Source of the DNA: Roseobacter sp. MH60115
GTDB lineage: Bacteria > Pseudomonadota > Alphaproteobacteria > Rhodobacterales > Rhodobacteraceae
Direction of reading: 5' to 3'
DNA: 64,000 nt
Assembly: GCF_015644665.1 (NCBI RefSeq)
Contig: NZ_JADOBQ010000002.1
Location: forward strand, 62,001-126,000
Within the stretch, counting starts at the first letter, position 1. Each line of letters starts with the position of its first letter. The notes beneath the pieces were generated by a model, which saw only the letters and a program-made list of their open reading frames with translations, did not search any database and was not told where the DNA came from. A program made the position numbers and the translations under genes. Below, piece after piece: positions 54,094 through 63,056 of this stretch.

Positions 54094-54966
54094 ATGGAAG
54101 TCGGGCATTTGTCAGACCGAACGAAAATCTTTTTGCTGCTGCTGCCCGCCATGGTCATCATCGTCGTGCTGTTCTTTGGTGGGCTGATGATCGGGCTGAT
54201 GCGCAGTTTCAACTACATGCCGGTGATCGGTCTGACCGAGCCGGACCTGAGCGCTTATATCTCCGTCTTCACGGACCGCGAATTCTACCTCTCCTTTCTG
54301 CTGACCTTCCACATCGCCTTTACCTCCACGGTGATCTCCTCGGTCCTCGCCATCGGTGCCGCTCTGCTCCTGCGCCGCAGCTTCGTGGGTCGCAGCATCG
54401 TGAACTTCCTGTTCCAGCTCAACCTGACGGTGCCGCATCTGGTGGGTGCCATCGGGATGCTCTACCTCTTTTCGCAATCCGGCAGCTTTGCGCGTCTGGC
54501 GCATGAGTTCGGCATGATCGCCCGGCCCAGCGACTTTCCCGCCCTTGTTTTCGACCCCTATGCCATTGGGATCATTCTGCAATATGTCTGGAAGGAAATC
54601 CCCTTCATTGGCGTCATCGTTCTGGCAAATATGCAATCCATCGGTGAGGACTACGAAAGCGTTGCCCGCTCGCTGGGCGCCAGCAAATGGCAGACCTTTC
54701 GCTACGTGCTGCTGCCGCTGATTTTCCCCGGCGTTCTGTCCGCAAGCGTGATGGTCTTTGCCTTCACCTTCGGCGCCTATGAAATCCCGGCCATTCTGGG
54801 CGCGAATTTCCCCGCCGCACTGCCGGTGCTGGCCTATCGCAAGTACACCGATGTCGATCTCGCCGCGCGCCCCGAAGCCATGGCGATGGCCATTGTCATC
54901 GCGCTGCTCTCTGCGGTGATGATCTATTTCTACGTGCGCTATTCGCGCCGCCGGATCAGGGGATAA
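54094..54966 (+). CDS. ABC importer permease 1
   Basis: The 290-residue BPD-type permease has about six membrane segments. The coupling-loop motif EDYESVARSLGASKWQTFRY is followed by VLLPLIFPGVL. It is the first of two permeases and is encoded four bases before the second. An N-terminal segment FLLLLPAMVIIVVLFFGGLM acts as signal anchor. Confidence 0.93.
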   Translation: MEVGHLSDRTKIFLLLLPAMVIIVVLFFGGLMIGLMRSFNYMPVIGLTEPDLSAYISVFTDREFYLSFLLTFHIAFTSTVISSVLAIGAALLLRRSFVGRSIVNFLFQLNLTVPHLVGAIGMLYLFSQSGSFARLAHEFGMIARPSDFPALVFDPYAIGIILQYVWKEIPFIGVIVLANMQSIGEDYESVARSLGASKWQTFRYVLLPLIFPGVLSASVMVFAFTFGAYEIPAILGANFPAALPVLAYRKYTDVDLAARPEAMAMAIVIALLSAVMIYFYVRYSRRRIRG

Positions 54967-54969
54967 CGC

Positions 54970-55794
54970 ATGAGCACCGCAGAGAGCATCCCAATGCGCA
55001 GCTTCCGGGTCCTGACCGGGGTTGTCCTGATCACATGGCTTGTCCTGCCGCTGATCCCGCTGGCCATCTGGTCCTTCGCGCGCGGTTGGTTTTACCCCGA
55101 TCTTTTGCCCAAGACCTGGACGCTGCGGGCCTGGGAATACGCCATGTCCGACACCGCCGGGGTGCTTGACAGCCTGTGGCTGACCATCGGCATCTCGCTG
55201 GCCGCGACGGTTCTGTCCATTCTGGTCGGTGTGCCCGCCGGACGCGCGCTGGGGATGTATAAATTCCGGGGCAAGGAGATTGTCGAACTGATGATCCTCG
55301 CCCCCACGATTGTCCCCGGTATCGCTGTCGTTCTGGGCATCCACTCGGTCTTTATCTCGATGGGTCTGAACAACACCGTCTGGGGCGTGATCCTCGTGCA
55401 TCTGATCCCGACGCTGCCCTACATGGTGCTGGTCATGTCGGGCATCTTCGCCAATTACGATCCGGCGTTCGAGGCGCAGGCGCGCAGCCTCGGGGCCTCG
55501 CCGCTCAAGACCTTCTGGTACGTCACCCTGCCCGCGATCCGCCCCGGCATCATTGTCGGTGGGCTCTTTGCCTTTCTGGTGTCGTGGAGCCAGTACATCC
55601 TGACCCTGCTGATCGGCGGCGGGCGGGTCGAAACCCTGCCGCTCCTGCTCTTCAACTTCGCGACCGCCGGCCGCAATGACATCACCGGTGCCATCGGCAT
55701 GATCTACATCCTGCCCGGCATCATCATCCTGTTGCTCACCGCCAAGCACCTCTCGGGTCGCAGCGGCGCTGTCGGAGGCTTCGGACAGATTTGA
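54970..55794 (+). CDS. ABC importer permease 2
   Basis: The 274-residue permease has six membrane segments. The coupling motif is FEAQARSLGASPLKTFWYVT followed by LPAIRPGIIVGGLFAFLVSW. It forms a heterodimer with permease 1. Its stop overlaps the ATPase start (TTGA). Confidence 0.94.
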   Translation: MSTAESIPMRSFRVLTGVVLITWLVLPLIPLAIWSFARGWFYPDLLPKTWTLRAWEYAMSDTAGVLDSLWLTIGISLAATVLSILVGVPAGRALGMYKFRGKEIVELMILAPTIVPGIAVVLGIHSVFISMGLNNTVWGVILVHLIPTLPYMVLVMSGIFANYDPAFEAQARSLGASPLKTFWYVTLPAIRPGIIVGGLFAFLVSWSQYILTLLIGGGRVETLPLLLFNFATAGRNDITGAIGMIYILPGIIILLLTAKHLSGRSGAVGGFGQI

Positions 55795-56828
55795 CTCATG
55801 TTTCGATCAAAGAGCTGACAAAGGTCTATCCCGGCGCGACCACCCCGTCGCTGGACCGGTTGTCGCTGGAAATCCCGACCGGCGAGTTGACCGCCCTTCT
55901 GGGCCCGTCCGGCTGCGGCAAGACCACGACGATGAAGATGATCGCCGGGCTGCTGGAGCCGACATCCGGCGATGTCACCTTTGATGGCCGTTCTGTCCTG
56001 CGCGACAAGCCCGAAGATCGGGGCGTGGTCATGGTGTTTCAGAACTACCTGCTGTTCCCCTACATGAGCGTCGCGGACAACGTCGGGTTTGGCCTCAAGA
56101 TGCGCAAAAAAGACCCTGCAGAGATCAAACGCCGCGTGGGCGAAATGCTGGAGCTGGTCAAACTGCCGGATTTGGGAGATCGCAAACCAAGTGCTCTCTC
56201 CGGCGGGCAGCAGCAACGTGTCGCTTTGGCGCGCGCGTTGATCGTGCAACCCAATGTGCTCTTGCTGGATGAACCGCTGTCGAACCTTGATGCGCATCTG
56301 CGGTTTGAAATGCGCGATCTGATCCGGTCGCTACAGCAGGAAATGGGCATCACCACGATCTTCGTGACCCATGATCAGGAAGAGGCAGTGGTTCTCGCGG
56401 ATCGCGTGGCGCTGATCCTCGACGGGCAGATGAAACAATATGACCGGGCCGATGTCTTCTACAAACGCCCCATCGACGAGGCGACGGCACGGTTCTTTGG
56501 GGGGCATAACTTCATTCCCGGCACATCGGACGGCCATGTTTTTGATTGTGCGCTTGGCAAGCTGTCGCTGCCGGAAGGGGCTACAACCGGCGCTGGCAGG
56601 CTTACCTTTCGGCCCGAAAACGTGCGGATCGGCACGGCGGCGGACGGGCAGAACTCCCTGACCTCGATCATCGCCGATGTCATCTACCTGGGCACGCAAA
56701 CCCGACTGAAACTGCGGGTCGGCGACACCGACCTGGACGCCGTGGTGAACCCCAATGAAATCGAAAGCTACGCGGTTGGGGATACCCTGCCGATCCACCT
56801 GCCACGCGCAACACTATGGGTGATATGA
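55791..56828 (+). CDS. ABC importer ATPase
   Basis: The 345-residue ATPase has Walker A GPSGCGKTT, signature LSGGQQQRVALARAL, Walker B VLLLDEPLSNLD, and a C-terminal TOBE-type regulatory domain (RLTFRPENVRIG). The start TTG 55791 overlaps the permease stop; no ATG or GTG gives the family N-terminus, and GGAGG lies 12 bases upstream. Confidence 0.94.
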   Translation: MTHVSIKELTKVYPGATTPSLDRLSLEIPTGELTALLGPSGCGKTTTMKMIAGLLEPTSGDVTFDGRSVLRDKPEDRGVVMVFQNYLLFPYMSVADNVGFGLKMRKKDPAEIKRRVGEMLELVKLPDLGDRKPSALSGGQQQRVALARALIVQPNVLLLDEPLSNLDAHLRFEMRDLIRSLQQEMGITTIFVTHDQEEAVVLADRVALILDGQMKQYDRADVFYKRPIDEATARFFGGHNFIPGTSDGHVFDCALGKLSLPEGATTGAGRLTFRPENVRIGTAADGQNSLTSIIADVIYLGTQTRLKLRVGDTDLDAVVNPNEIESYAVGDTLPIHLPRATLWVI

Positions 56829-57589
56829 TGGCGGTGACCTTCAGATCGATCTTCGAGGTGACGCGCGCGGAATGGCTGGGCGGGCTTGGTATCCCTGAAG
56901 AGGATGTTCCGGATGTCGTGATCCTTGAGGGATCATGGTGGCGGGCCGAGCGGCAAAAGGCGCGCTTGCAGCATCTGACCGATGTGCGAGAGCTCGGGTT
57001 TCCCGACATCTTCTGGGGCAGGCATGGCGACAAGAAAGTCGTGTTCTGCATGGCTTACGGGGCGCCGCGTGCCGTGGAGGTCAGCCAGATTTTTGCGCAA
57101 CTGGGGTGCAAGCTGGTCATCCAGATCGGCACTTGCGGCGGGTTGCAATCCCATCTGGCGCCGGGTGACATCATTGTTCCCGATGTCATACGCTGTGAGG
57201 ACGGTGTGGCCGAACACTACGTCGCCGGCGCCACGATCAACGCCGCGCCCCATTGGGTTGCACGGGCTCAAAGCGCGCTGCAAACGCGGGGTCGCACGGT
57301 CCATATCGGCCCGCATGTGACCTTCTCATCGCTTTTCGCGGAAAGCGTCGAGATGTATGAGGCCTGGCACAAGGACGGGCTGCTCAGCGTTGAGATGGAG
57401 ACCGCAACGACGCTTGCTGCTGCCGCCAAATACGGCGTGCCCGGTGTCTCGATGGTCGTGGTTTGGGATGAGCTGACCGCGGGGCGGAGGTTCATGGACC
57501 CGATGACGCCAGAGGCGCTGGCCGAGCTGGAGATCAGCAATGAAGCGGTGTTTGCCGCGGCTCTTACGCTGACGGAGGAGGTGACATGA
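56825..57589 (+). CDS. Nucleoside phosphorylase (PNP/UDP family)
   Basis: The 254-residue protein has the PNP/uridine phosphorylase fold, with VIQIGTCGGLQSHLAPGDII as phosphate-binding loop region and LLSVEMETATTLAAAAKYG with the conserved Met-Glu pair of the ribose site. It cleaves a nucleoside with phosphate to base and sugar 1-phosphate. ATG 56825 overlaps the ATPase stop. Being coupled to an importer, it points to a nucleoside or nucleoside-like substrate. Confidence 0.92.
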   Translation: MMAVTFRSIFEVTRAEWLGGLGIPEEDVPDVVILEGSWWRAERQKARLQHLTDVRELGFPDIFWGRHGDKKVVFCMAYGAPRAVEVSQIFAQLGCKLVIQIGTCGGLQSHLAPGDIIVPDVIRCEDGVAEHYVAGATINAAPHWVARAQSALQTRGRTVHIGPHVTFSSLFAESVEMYEAWHKDGLLSVEMETATTLAAAAKYGVPGVSMVVVWDELTAGRRFMDPMTPEALAELEISNEAVFAAALTLTEEVT

Positions 57590-58422
57590 AATACGGTATT
57601 CACGCCGGTCTCTGGCAGGCCAGATGGACGGATGAGATTACGCCGATCCTGAAAATCGTGGCTGATCTTGGGTTTGACGGCATCGAGGTGTCGCTTCTGG
57701 GGATGAGCGATGAAAAGGCTACAGCGCTTGGCAAGGCGGTACGGGATCACGGGTTGCAGGTCACCTGTTCAGACGGGTTGGCGCCCGACAAGGATATCAC
57801 CTCTGATGATGCCGATGTCCGCGCGGCGGGCGTCACCTATTTGAAATGGGCCATTGAAACCACGGCACGGATCGGATCGCGCGGATTGGCAGGCGTGGTG
57901 TTTGCGCCCTGGGGGCAGTTCGACCCGCTGAACAAACCCGTGCGCGCAGCCCGCTCCGCCGAGGCGCTGGGGTCATTGCACGAGACGTTGGCGGCCCACG
58001 ATGTCACGCTTGGGATCGAAATGCTCAATCGGTTCGAGACGGATCTCGTGAACACGGCGGATGAAGCTGTCAGCATCGCCAAGGCGTCCGGGTCCGACCG
58101 GATTGGCGTTCTGCTGGATACGTTCCACCTTAACATCGAGGAAAAGGATATTCGCGCGGCCATCGCCAGTGCCAAGGGAAAGCTGGTGCATTTCCATGTG
58201 TCCGACAACGACCGTGGCGTGCCGGGATCGGGACATGTCCCCTGGGACCAGGTCAAAGCGGGTCTGGAGGACGCGGGCTATGATGGCTGGATCGTCGCGG
58301 AGATGTTCGTGGTCGCGGGCAACCCCGCCAGTGCGGATTTGAACATCTGGCGACATATTGAGCCCGATGCAACCGACGCAGCCCGCCGTGCGCTGGCCTT
58401 CATGAAAAGCACCTTCGGATGA
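57586..58422 (+). CDS. Sugar epimerase (tagatose/psicose 3-epimerase-like TIM barrel)
   Basis: The 278-residue protein has the xylose-isomerase-like TIM-barrel fold. LGIEMLNRFETDLVNTADEA carries the metal-site Glu, and FHLNIEEKDI, HVSDNDRGVPGSGHVPW and EMFVVAG give the other metal ligands. These fit ketose 3-epimerases or related sugar isomerases that use a divalent metal. It overlaps the upstream stop (ATGA). Confidence 0.9.
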   Translation: MKYGIHAGLWQARWTDEITPILKIVADLGFDGIEVSLLGMSDEKATALGKAVRDHGLQVTCSDGLAPDKDITSDDADVRAAGVTYLKWAIETTARIGSRGLAGVVFAPWGQFDPLNKPVRAARSAEALGSLHETLAAHDVTLGIEMLNRFETDLVNTADEAVSIAKASGSDRIGVLLDTFHLNIEEKDIRAAIASAKGKLVHFHVSDNDRGVPGSGHVPWDQVKAGLEDAGYDGWIVAEMFVVAGNPASADLNIWRHIEPDATDAARRALAFMKSTFG

Positions 58423-58940
58423 AGGATTTCCTCGCCCTCTGTGTCACCCGCTTCGAAGCGCTCGAACAAGAGCTGAACCAGCTCGATGCAGCAACGGGCG
58501 ATGGCGATCATGGGGCAACGATCCTGAAGGGCCTGCGCGCCGCGGCAGCATTCGATGATGCCCCAGAGAAGGCGTTTCGCAAGGCGGCGGGCGGTGCGTC
58601 CGGTTCGCTTTTTGCCCAGATCATTGCAGCATTGGACAGGGCTGCGGATGGCGCGCCTTTGGGCGCGGCGCTGTCACAGGCCGCGGACCGGATTGCGATG
58701 CTGGGGCAGGCAAAACCGGGTGACAAAACGATGCTGGACGCGCTGATCCCCGCTGCGGCGGCGACAACGCTAGACGCAGCCGCGCAGGCAGCGGCCAAAG
58801 GCCGGGATGCGACACGGGATATGCCCGCCAAACGGGGGCGTGCCAAATATGTGGAAGGCGCGGGCGTCGGCCACATTGATGCCGGTGCCACCTCTGTTGC
58901 GGCCCTACTGGCCATCTTTGCCGAATGGAGGCGCATGTGA
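58419..58940 (+). CDS. dhaL: Dihydroxyacetone-kinase-type ADP/ATP-binding subunit DhaL
   Basis: The 173-residue protein has the DhaL motif LDAATGDGDHGATILKGLRA with Asp residues that hold Mg-nucleotide, and the later GDKTMLDALIPA motif. It phosphorylates ketoses bound to DhaK, using ATP in single-operon systems or PEP-fed ADP in the PTS type. No DhaM is present, so an ATP-dependent enzyme is likelier. DhaK-family kinases can act on tetruloses and pentuloses besides dihydroxyacetone. Confidence 0.95.
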   Translation: MKDFLALCVTRFEALEQELNQLDAATGDGDHGATILKGLRAAAAFDDAPEKAFRKAAGGASGSLFAQIIAALDRAADGAPLGAALSQAADRIAMLGQAKPGDKTMLDALIPAAAATTLDAAAQAAAKGRDATRDMPAKRGRAKYVEGAGVGHIDAGATSVAALLAIFAEWRRM

Positions 58941-59953
58941 AAAAGCTTTTCAACACCAAGGAACGGATGCCGGACGATATGATCGACGGTTTCGTCGCCG
59001 CCTATCCGGACATTGTCTGTCGCGGGGCTGATCCACGGGTGGTACGCCGCAAAACGCTCCGTACAAAAGAGGGTAAGGTCGCGCTGCTGATCGGCAATGG
59101 CAGTGGCCATGAACCGATTGCCATGGGGTTCGTCGGCGAAGGATTGCTGGACGCCAATGTCGTGGGCGATGTCTTCGCAGCCCCCTCGCCGGATGCGATC
59201 CTTGAGGGGATTGAAGAGGTCTGCGGCGATGCGGGCGCCGTCCTGCTGATCTCGCGTCACGAAGGCGATGTGATCAACGGAAATGCCGCTGCGCTGATGG
59301 CGCAGGATGATGGGCTGAACGTGCGGCCCTTGCTGATGTATGATGACATCTCCTCCGCCCCCAAAGGGCAGGAGGAGGAGCGTCGCGGCGCTGCTGGCAC
59401 CATGTTCATCTACAAAATCCTTGGGGCTGCGGCGGAAGAGGGGATGCAGATCGATGATCTGATGACCCTTGGCGCCGAGGTTCGCGCCGCCACGCGGACA
59501 TTGGGGGCGGCTGTCTCGCCCGGTGTATCGCCGCTGACCGGCGAGTTGATGTTCACCCTGCCCGAGGATGAGGTTTTCATCGGCATGGGGGTGCACGGCG
59601 AGCCAGGCGTCGGTCGCCGGAAGGTTGGGCCAGTGCAGGACCTTGTGGCCTATATGCTGGGTGAACTGCTGGAGGATCGTGCGATCAAGCCCGGCACGCC
59701 CACGGTTGTTCTGGTCAACGGCGCGGGCGGTACCACGATGATGGAACTGCTGACGATCTATGGCGAGGTGCACAGGCAGTTGGGCGAGAAGGGGATCGAA
59801 CCTGTCTCGCCCATGATCGGGTCCTATTCCACCACGCAGGAAATGGGCGGGTTCTCCATCTCGCTCTTTACGCCGACACCGCAGATGCTGGCGCTCTGGC
59901 GTGCCCCGCATAAGACGCCGCACTTTCCGCACATCACCGCGCAGGGGGGCTGA
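58937..59953 (+). CDS. dhaK: Dihydroxyacetone-kinase-type substrate-binding subunit DhaK
   Basis: The 338-residue protein has the DhaK N-terminal motif LIGNGSGHEPIAMGFVGEG and the covalent substrate His in GMGVHGEPG (His220). It binds the carbonyl of a ketose through this His. GTG 58937 with GGAGG five bases before it overlaps the dhaL stop (GTGA), so it is preferred to ATG 58925. Confidence 0.95.
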   Translation: MKKLFNTKERMPDDMIDGFVAAYPDIVCRGADPRVVRRKTLRTKEGKVALLIGNGSGHEPIAMGFVGEGLLDANVVGDVFAAPSPDAILEGIEEVCGDAGAVLLISRHEGDVINGNAAALMAQDDGLNVRPLLMYDDISSAPKGQEEERRGAAGTMFIYKILGAAAEEGMQIDDLMTLGAEVRAATRTLGAAVSPGVSPLTGELMFTLPEDEVFIGMGVHGEPGVGRRKVGPVQDLVAYMLGELLEDRAIKPGTPTVVLVNGAGGTTMMELLTIYGEVHRQLGEKGIEPVSPMIGSYSTTQEMGGFSISLFTPTPQMLALWRAPHKTPHFPHITAQGG

Positions 59954-59956
59954 ACC

Positions 59957-60859
59957 ATGGCGGACAGGATTCACGGTGTGGCGGTCGATGCCGGTAGCGG
60001 ATTGGAGGCCAGCATTCGCGCGGCGCGGGGTCCCCGTGCCAAACCTGACGATCTGCTGACCTTTAAACGCGCGGTTCTGGAAACCCTTGGGCCGGATGCA
60101 ACTACGGTTCTGGTCGACGCCACCTGCGGCCCTGATTTGCTGCACAACTATCCCGAAGGCTGCGCCCGGATGCTGGCGTTCGAAGCTGACGTCTATCATA
60201 TCTCGGACGCGGACCGGATCACGGTACTACCTCGCAACTTCACCGTTGATGACTATCCGGCGATGGGCGTGGAGCAGCTGAAATTCTTCATGTATTACGC
60301 CCCGGATGATGATCCGGACCTGAACGCCCGCAAGCAGGATCTTGTCGCCGATATCGGGCGCCGATGTCGCGCGGCGGGCATCCGATATCTGATGGAACCG
60401 TTGGTGTATCACCCGGACCTTGCGGCGGGTACTGCGGAATATGCCGCGCAAAAACCCGATCTGGTGCGGCGTGCGACAGACGTTTTTGCGGACGCTCGAT
60501 TTCAAGTGGACGTTCTGAAAGTCGAAATTCCTGTGGATCTGTCTTTTGTGCAGGGCTTCGGCACGGCGCAGATGACACGCGCACAGGCGTTGGAGGGGTT
60601 CCGCAATGCCGCTGCGGCGGCAAACGGGATTGATCTTGTATACCTCAGCGCGGGCGTGTCCTTTGACTGGTTTGAAGCGTCCTTGAAACTGGCGGTGGAG
60701 GCGGGTGTCGACTTTTCCGGGTTCATGTGCGGGCGTGCGATCTGGTCGGATGGCGTCGCGATTTTTGGCGCCGAGGGCGAGGGCGCATTGCGGGCGTGGT
60801 TGCAGGACACCGGCAGGATGCGTCTGCGCCGTCTGATCGCGGCTGTGGAGGAGGGATAG
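59957..60859 (+). CDS. LacD/YihT-like class I aldolase
   Basis: The 300-residue TIM-barrel protein resembles tagatose-1,6-bisphosphate aldolase LacD and sulfofructose-phosphate aldolase. DVLKVEIPVD holds the Schiff-base Lys188, and TVLVDATCGPDLLHNYPEGC lies near the N-terminus. It would split a phosphorylated ketose to DHAP-like and aldehyde fragments. It is coupled to dhaK (three-base gap) and the next SDR gene. Confidence 0.88.
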   Translation: MADRIHGVAVDAGSGLEASIRAARGPRAKPDDLLTFKRAVLETLGPDATTVLVDATCGPDLLHNYPEGCARMLAFEADVYHISDADRITVLPRNFTVDDYPAMGVEQLKFFMYYAPDDDPDLNARKQDLVADIGRRCRAAGIRYLMEPLVYHPDLAAGTAEYAAQKPDLVRRATDVFADARFQVDVLKVEIPVDLSFVQGFGTAQMTRAQALEGFRNAAAAANGIDLVYLSAGVSFDWFEASLKLAVEAGVDFSGFMCGRAIWSDGVAIFGAEGEGALRAWLQDTGRMRLRRLIAAVEEG

Positions 60860-61624
60860 ATGCTTTTGGACGGTAAGATTGCAATCGTTACCGGCGGCTC
60901 CAGCGGCAATGGCCGCGCCATCGCCGACGGCTTCGCCCGGCAAGGGGCCAGGGTGATCGTCGCGGACCTGGATGAAGTCGGCCGGGAGGGTGGCACACCC
61001 ACCGCAGAGGCCATCAATGCACAATTCCCGGCCATGGCAAAGTTCGTCGCCTGCGATGTCAGCAAGGTCGATCAGCTGGAAGCTCTGGTGGCGGAGGCCG
61101 AAGCCTGGGGCGGCTTGGATGTCATGGTGAACAACGCCGGTATCCTGCAGAAAGAGCCCATTCTGGAGGCGACCGAAAACGTCTTTCACCGCATGCAGGA
61201 CGTCAATGTCAAAAGCGTTTTTTTCGGATCGCAGATGGCCGCGCGAGCTATGGTGAAGCGCAAAAGTGGGGTGATCATCAACATGTGTTCGATTGCCGGG
61301 ATGCGGGGCACTGGCGGGTTTTCGCACTACAACATGTGCAAGGGGGCGGTACGTCTGTTGACCTATTCGCTGGCCGATGAGCTTGGGCCGATGGGGATCC
61401 GGGTGAACAACGTGAATCCCGGCATCATGCGCACGCAGATGAACATCGAAGATGACCCGGTGATCGGGACGGAAACCGGCGAAGGGTATCTGCACATGAT
61501 CCCGGCCCGGCGCTGGGGCGAGCCCGAAGAGGTTGCCGATGCCTGCATTTACCTCGCCTCCGATCTGGCCAAATATGTGATGGGCACGTCATTGGTTGTG
61601 GATGGCGGGTACCTGAGAATCTGA
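60860..61624 (+). CDS. Short-chain dehydrogenase/reductase
   Basis: The 254-residue classical SDR has NAD(P) motif GGSSGNGRAIADGFARQGAR, NNAG, and the catalytic Tyr157 and Lys161 in YNMCK. It probably oxidises or reduces a sugar or the aldehyde released by the aldolase. It starts directly after the aldolase stop. Confidence 0.95.
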   Translation: MLLDGKIAIVTGGSSGNGRAIADGFARQGARVIVADLDEVGREGGTPTAEAINAQFPAMAKFVACDVSKVDQLEALVAEAEAWGGLDVMVNNAGILQKEPILEATENVFHRMQDVNVKSVFFGSQMAARAMVKRKSGVIINMCSIAGMRGTGGFSHYNMCKGAVRLLTYSLADELGPMGIRVNNVNPGIMRTQMNIEDDPVIGTETGEGYLHMIPARRWGEPEEVADACIYLASDLAKYVMGTSLVVDGGYLRI

Positions 61625-61634
61625 GGGAAAAACC

Positions 61635-63056
61635 ATGAAACTTGGTCTGATCCGCGCGTCCCTGCCGAGCTATTTTCCCGAAAAACACGGGGTGTGGGCC
61701 GCTGCTGAAACCGTCCTGACAACCCTATGTGCCGATGAGGGTGTCGCGTTTTACATGTATGCCGGTGTCCCGATGGATGCGCGGGAGACGGAAGATGCGC
61801 TTGCGGTCTGCAGGGCGCAGGGTGTTGATTTTGTTCTGCTCCTGCATGGCGGTTTCACGATGGGCGATGTCGCCCGCACCGTGGCGGCGTCTGAATTCCG
61901 CTGTGGCTTCTGGTCGGTGCCAGAACCGGTGCGCACCGGGGATGTGCAGCTCAACAACTTTGTTTCGCTCAACATGTCGATGTCGATCACGCGACAGGTG
62001 CGCGACCTCTCCGCCCGGCCTGCGCAATGGTACCACGGCGCGCCGGAAAGTGCCGCCTTGCAAGATCGCCTGCGCTGCACAGTGCGGGCGCTCAAGGCGG
62101 CGCAGGCTCTGAACGGCGCACGGATTGGCGTGATCGGCGGGTTGGCCATGACGTTCTACAATATGGAGGTGTCGACATCGGAACTGCGCGCGCGGCTTGG
62201 CGTCGATGTTGCCCATCACGATATGCATGAACTGACCGGGCGGATGGCCGCGTTGGACCCAGATCTTGTCGCCGCTGAGGTGGCAGAGATGGCCCGCGCC
62301 GCCGAGATTTCCGGCGTATCGGAGGATCAGATGGCGCTGACCGCCCGCGCGGCCCTGGCGCTTGCAGAGATGGCCGAGGCGGGGGGATATGCGGCGCTAG
62401 CGGTCAGCGACTGGCCCGCGTTGCAGGATGACCCGGGCATGCACCCCGGGGCTGCATTCACATGGTTGGAGGAACGTCACAACCTGCCCGTCGCGTCGGA
62501 AGGTGACGTGCTGGGCGCGGTGACACAGCTTGTCGCCCGATCGGTGACCGGGCGGGTTGGCTACCTGTTGGACATGACGGAGCCTGATCTGGAGAGCGGA
62601 CAGCTTTTGATGTGGCATGGCGGTGGCGGCCCCTTGTATCTGGCTGATGACGCGGGTGCGAAGTGGATCAATCACCCGATGATCGGGCGCGGCACGGAGG
62701 CGGGACCGGTCTATGGCGCGATCAGCGATCTGGTCTTCCGCGACGGGCCCGTCACGGTGTTTCGGGTGGCGCGGCACGCAAGCGCCTTCTTTGGCATGAC
62801 CGCGCAGGTCTCCGGCCAGGACCCGAGTGGCTTCACAGGCTGTCGCGGGTGGCTGAACAGCTTCGAGATCGACGGGCAACAGGCGGGTCTGGAAGATGTC
62901 GTGGCCAGCGTGATGGCGCATGGGTTGGAGCATCACTTCGTACTGGTGCCCGGCAATGTCGTGGGCATCCTGACGGAATTCGCGTCCTGGACGGGCATGG
63001 ACATATTGGGACAGGTCCCGATGCGCGGGCATCTGGACAGGCGCGACTTTACGTAG
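61635..63056 (+). CDS. Fucose/arabinose-isomerase-like protein
   Basis: The 473-residue protein has an L-fucose isomerase-type layout: N-terminal Rossmann-like region (VDFVLLLHGGFTMGDVARTV) and C-terminal region (QLLMWHGGGGPLYLADDAGA, HHFVLVPGNVVGILTEFASW). It is expected to interconvert an aldose and a ketose with a metal ion. This fits the isomerase step before the DhaKL kinase. The eight-base overlap with the convergent hydrolase gene is tail to tail. Confidence 0.85.
   Translation: MKLGLIRASLPSYFPEKHGVWAAAETVLTTLCADEGVAFYMYAGVPMDARETEDALAVCRAQGVDFVLLLHGGFTMGDVARTVAASEFRCGFWSVPEPVRTGDVQLNNFVSLNMSMSITRQVRDLSARPAQWYHGAPESAALQDRLRCTVRALKAAQALNGARIGVIGGLAMTFYNMEVSTSELRARLGVDVAHHDMHELTGRMAALDPDLVAAEVAEMARAAEISGVSEDQMALTARAALALAEMAEAGGYAALAVSDWPALQDDPGMHPGAAFTWLEERHNLPVASEGDVLGAVTQLVARSVTGRVGYLLDMTEPDLESGQLLMWHGGGGPLYLADDAGAKWINHPMIGRGTEAGPVYGAISDLVFRDGPVTVFRVARHASAFFGMTAQVSGQDPSGFTGCRGWLNSFEIDGQQAGLEDVVASVMAHGLEHHFVLVPGNVVGILTEFASWTGMDILGQVPMRGHLDRRDFT

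Noticed and set aside
54112-55749. 545-codon minus-strand open frame opposite the two permeases
   Set aside because: It is low-complexity Asp/Gln/His-rich antisense of permease genes, with no motif.
58508-60199. 563-codon minus-strand open frame opposite dhaL and dhaK
   Set aside because: DhaL and DhaK motifs are on the plus strand, and the antisense translation shows no family pattern.
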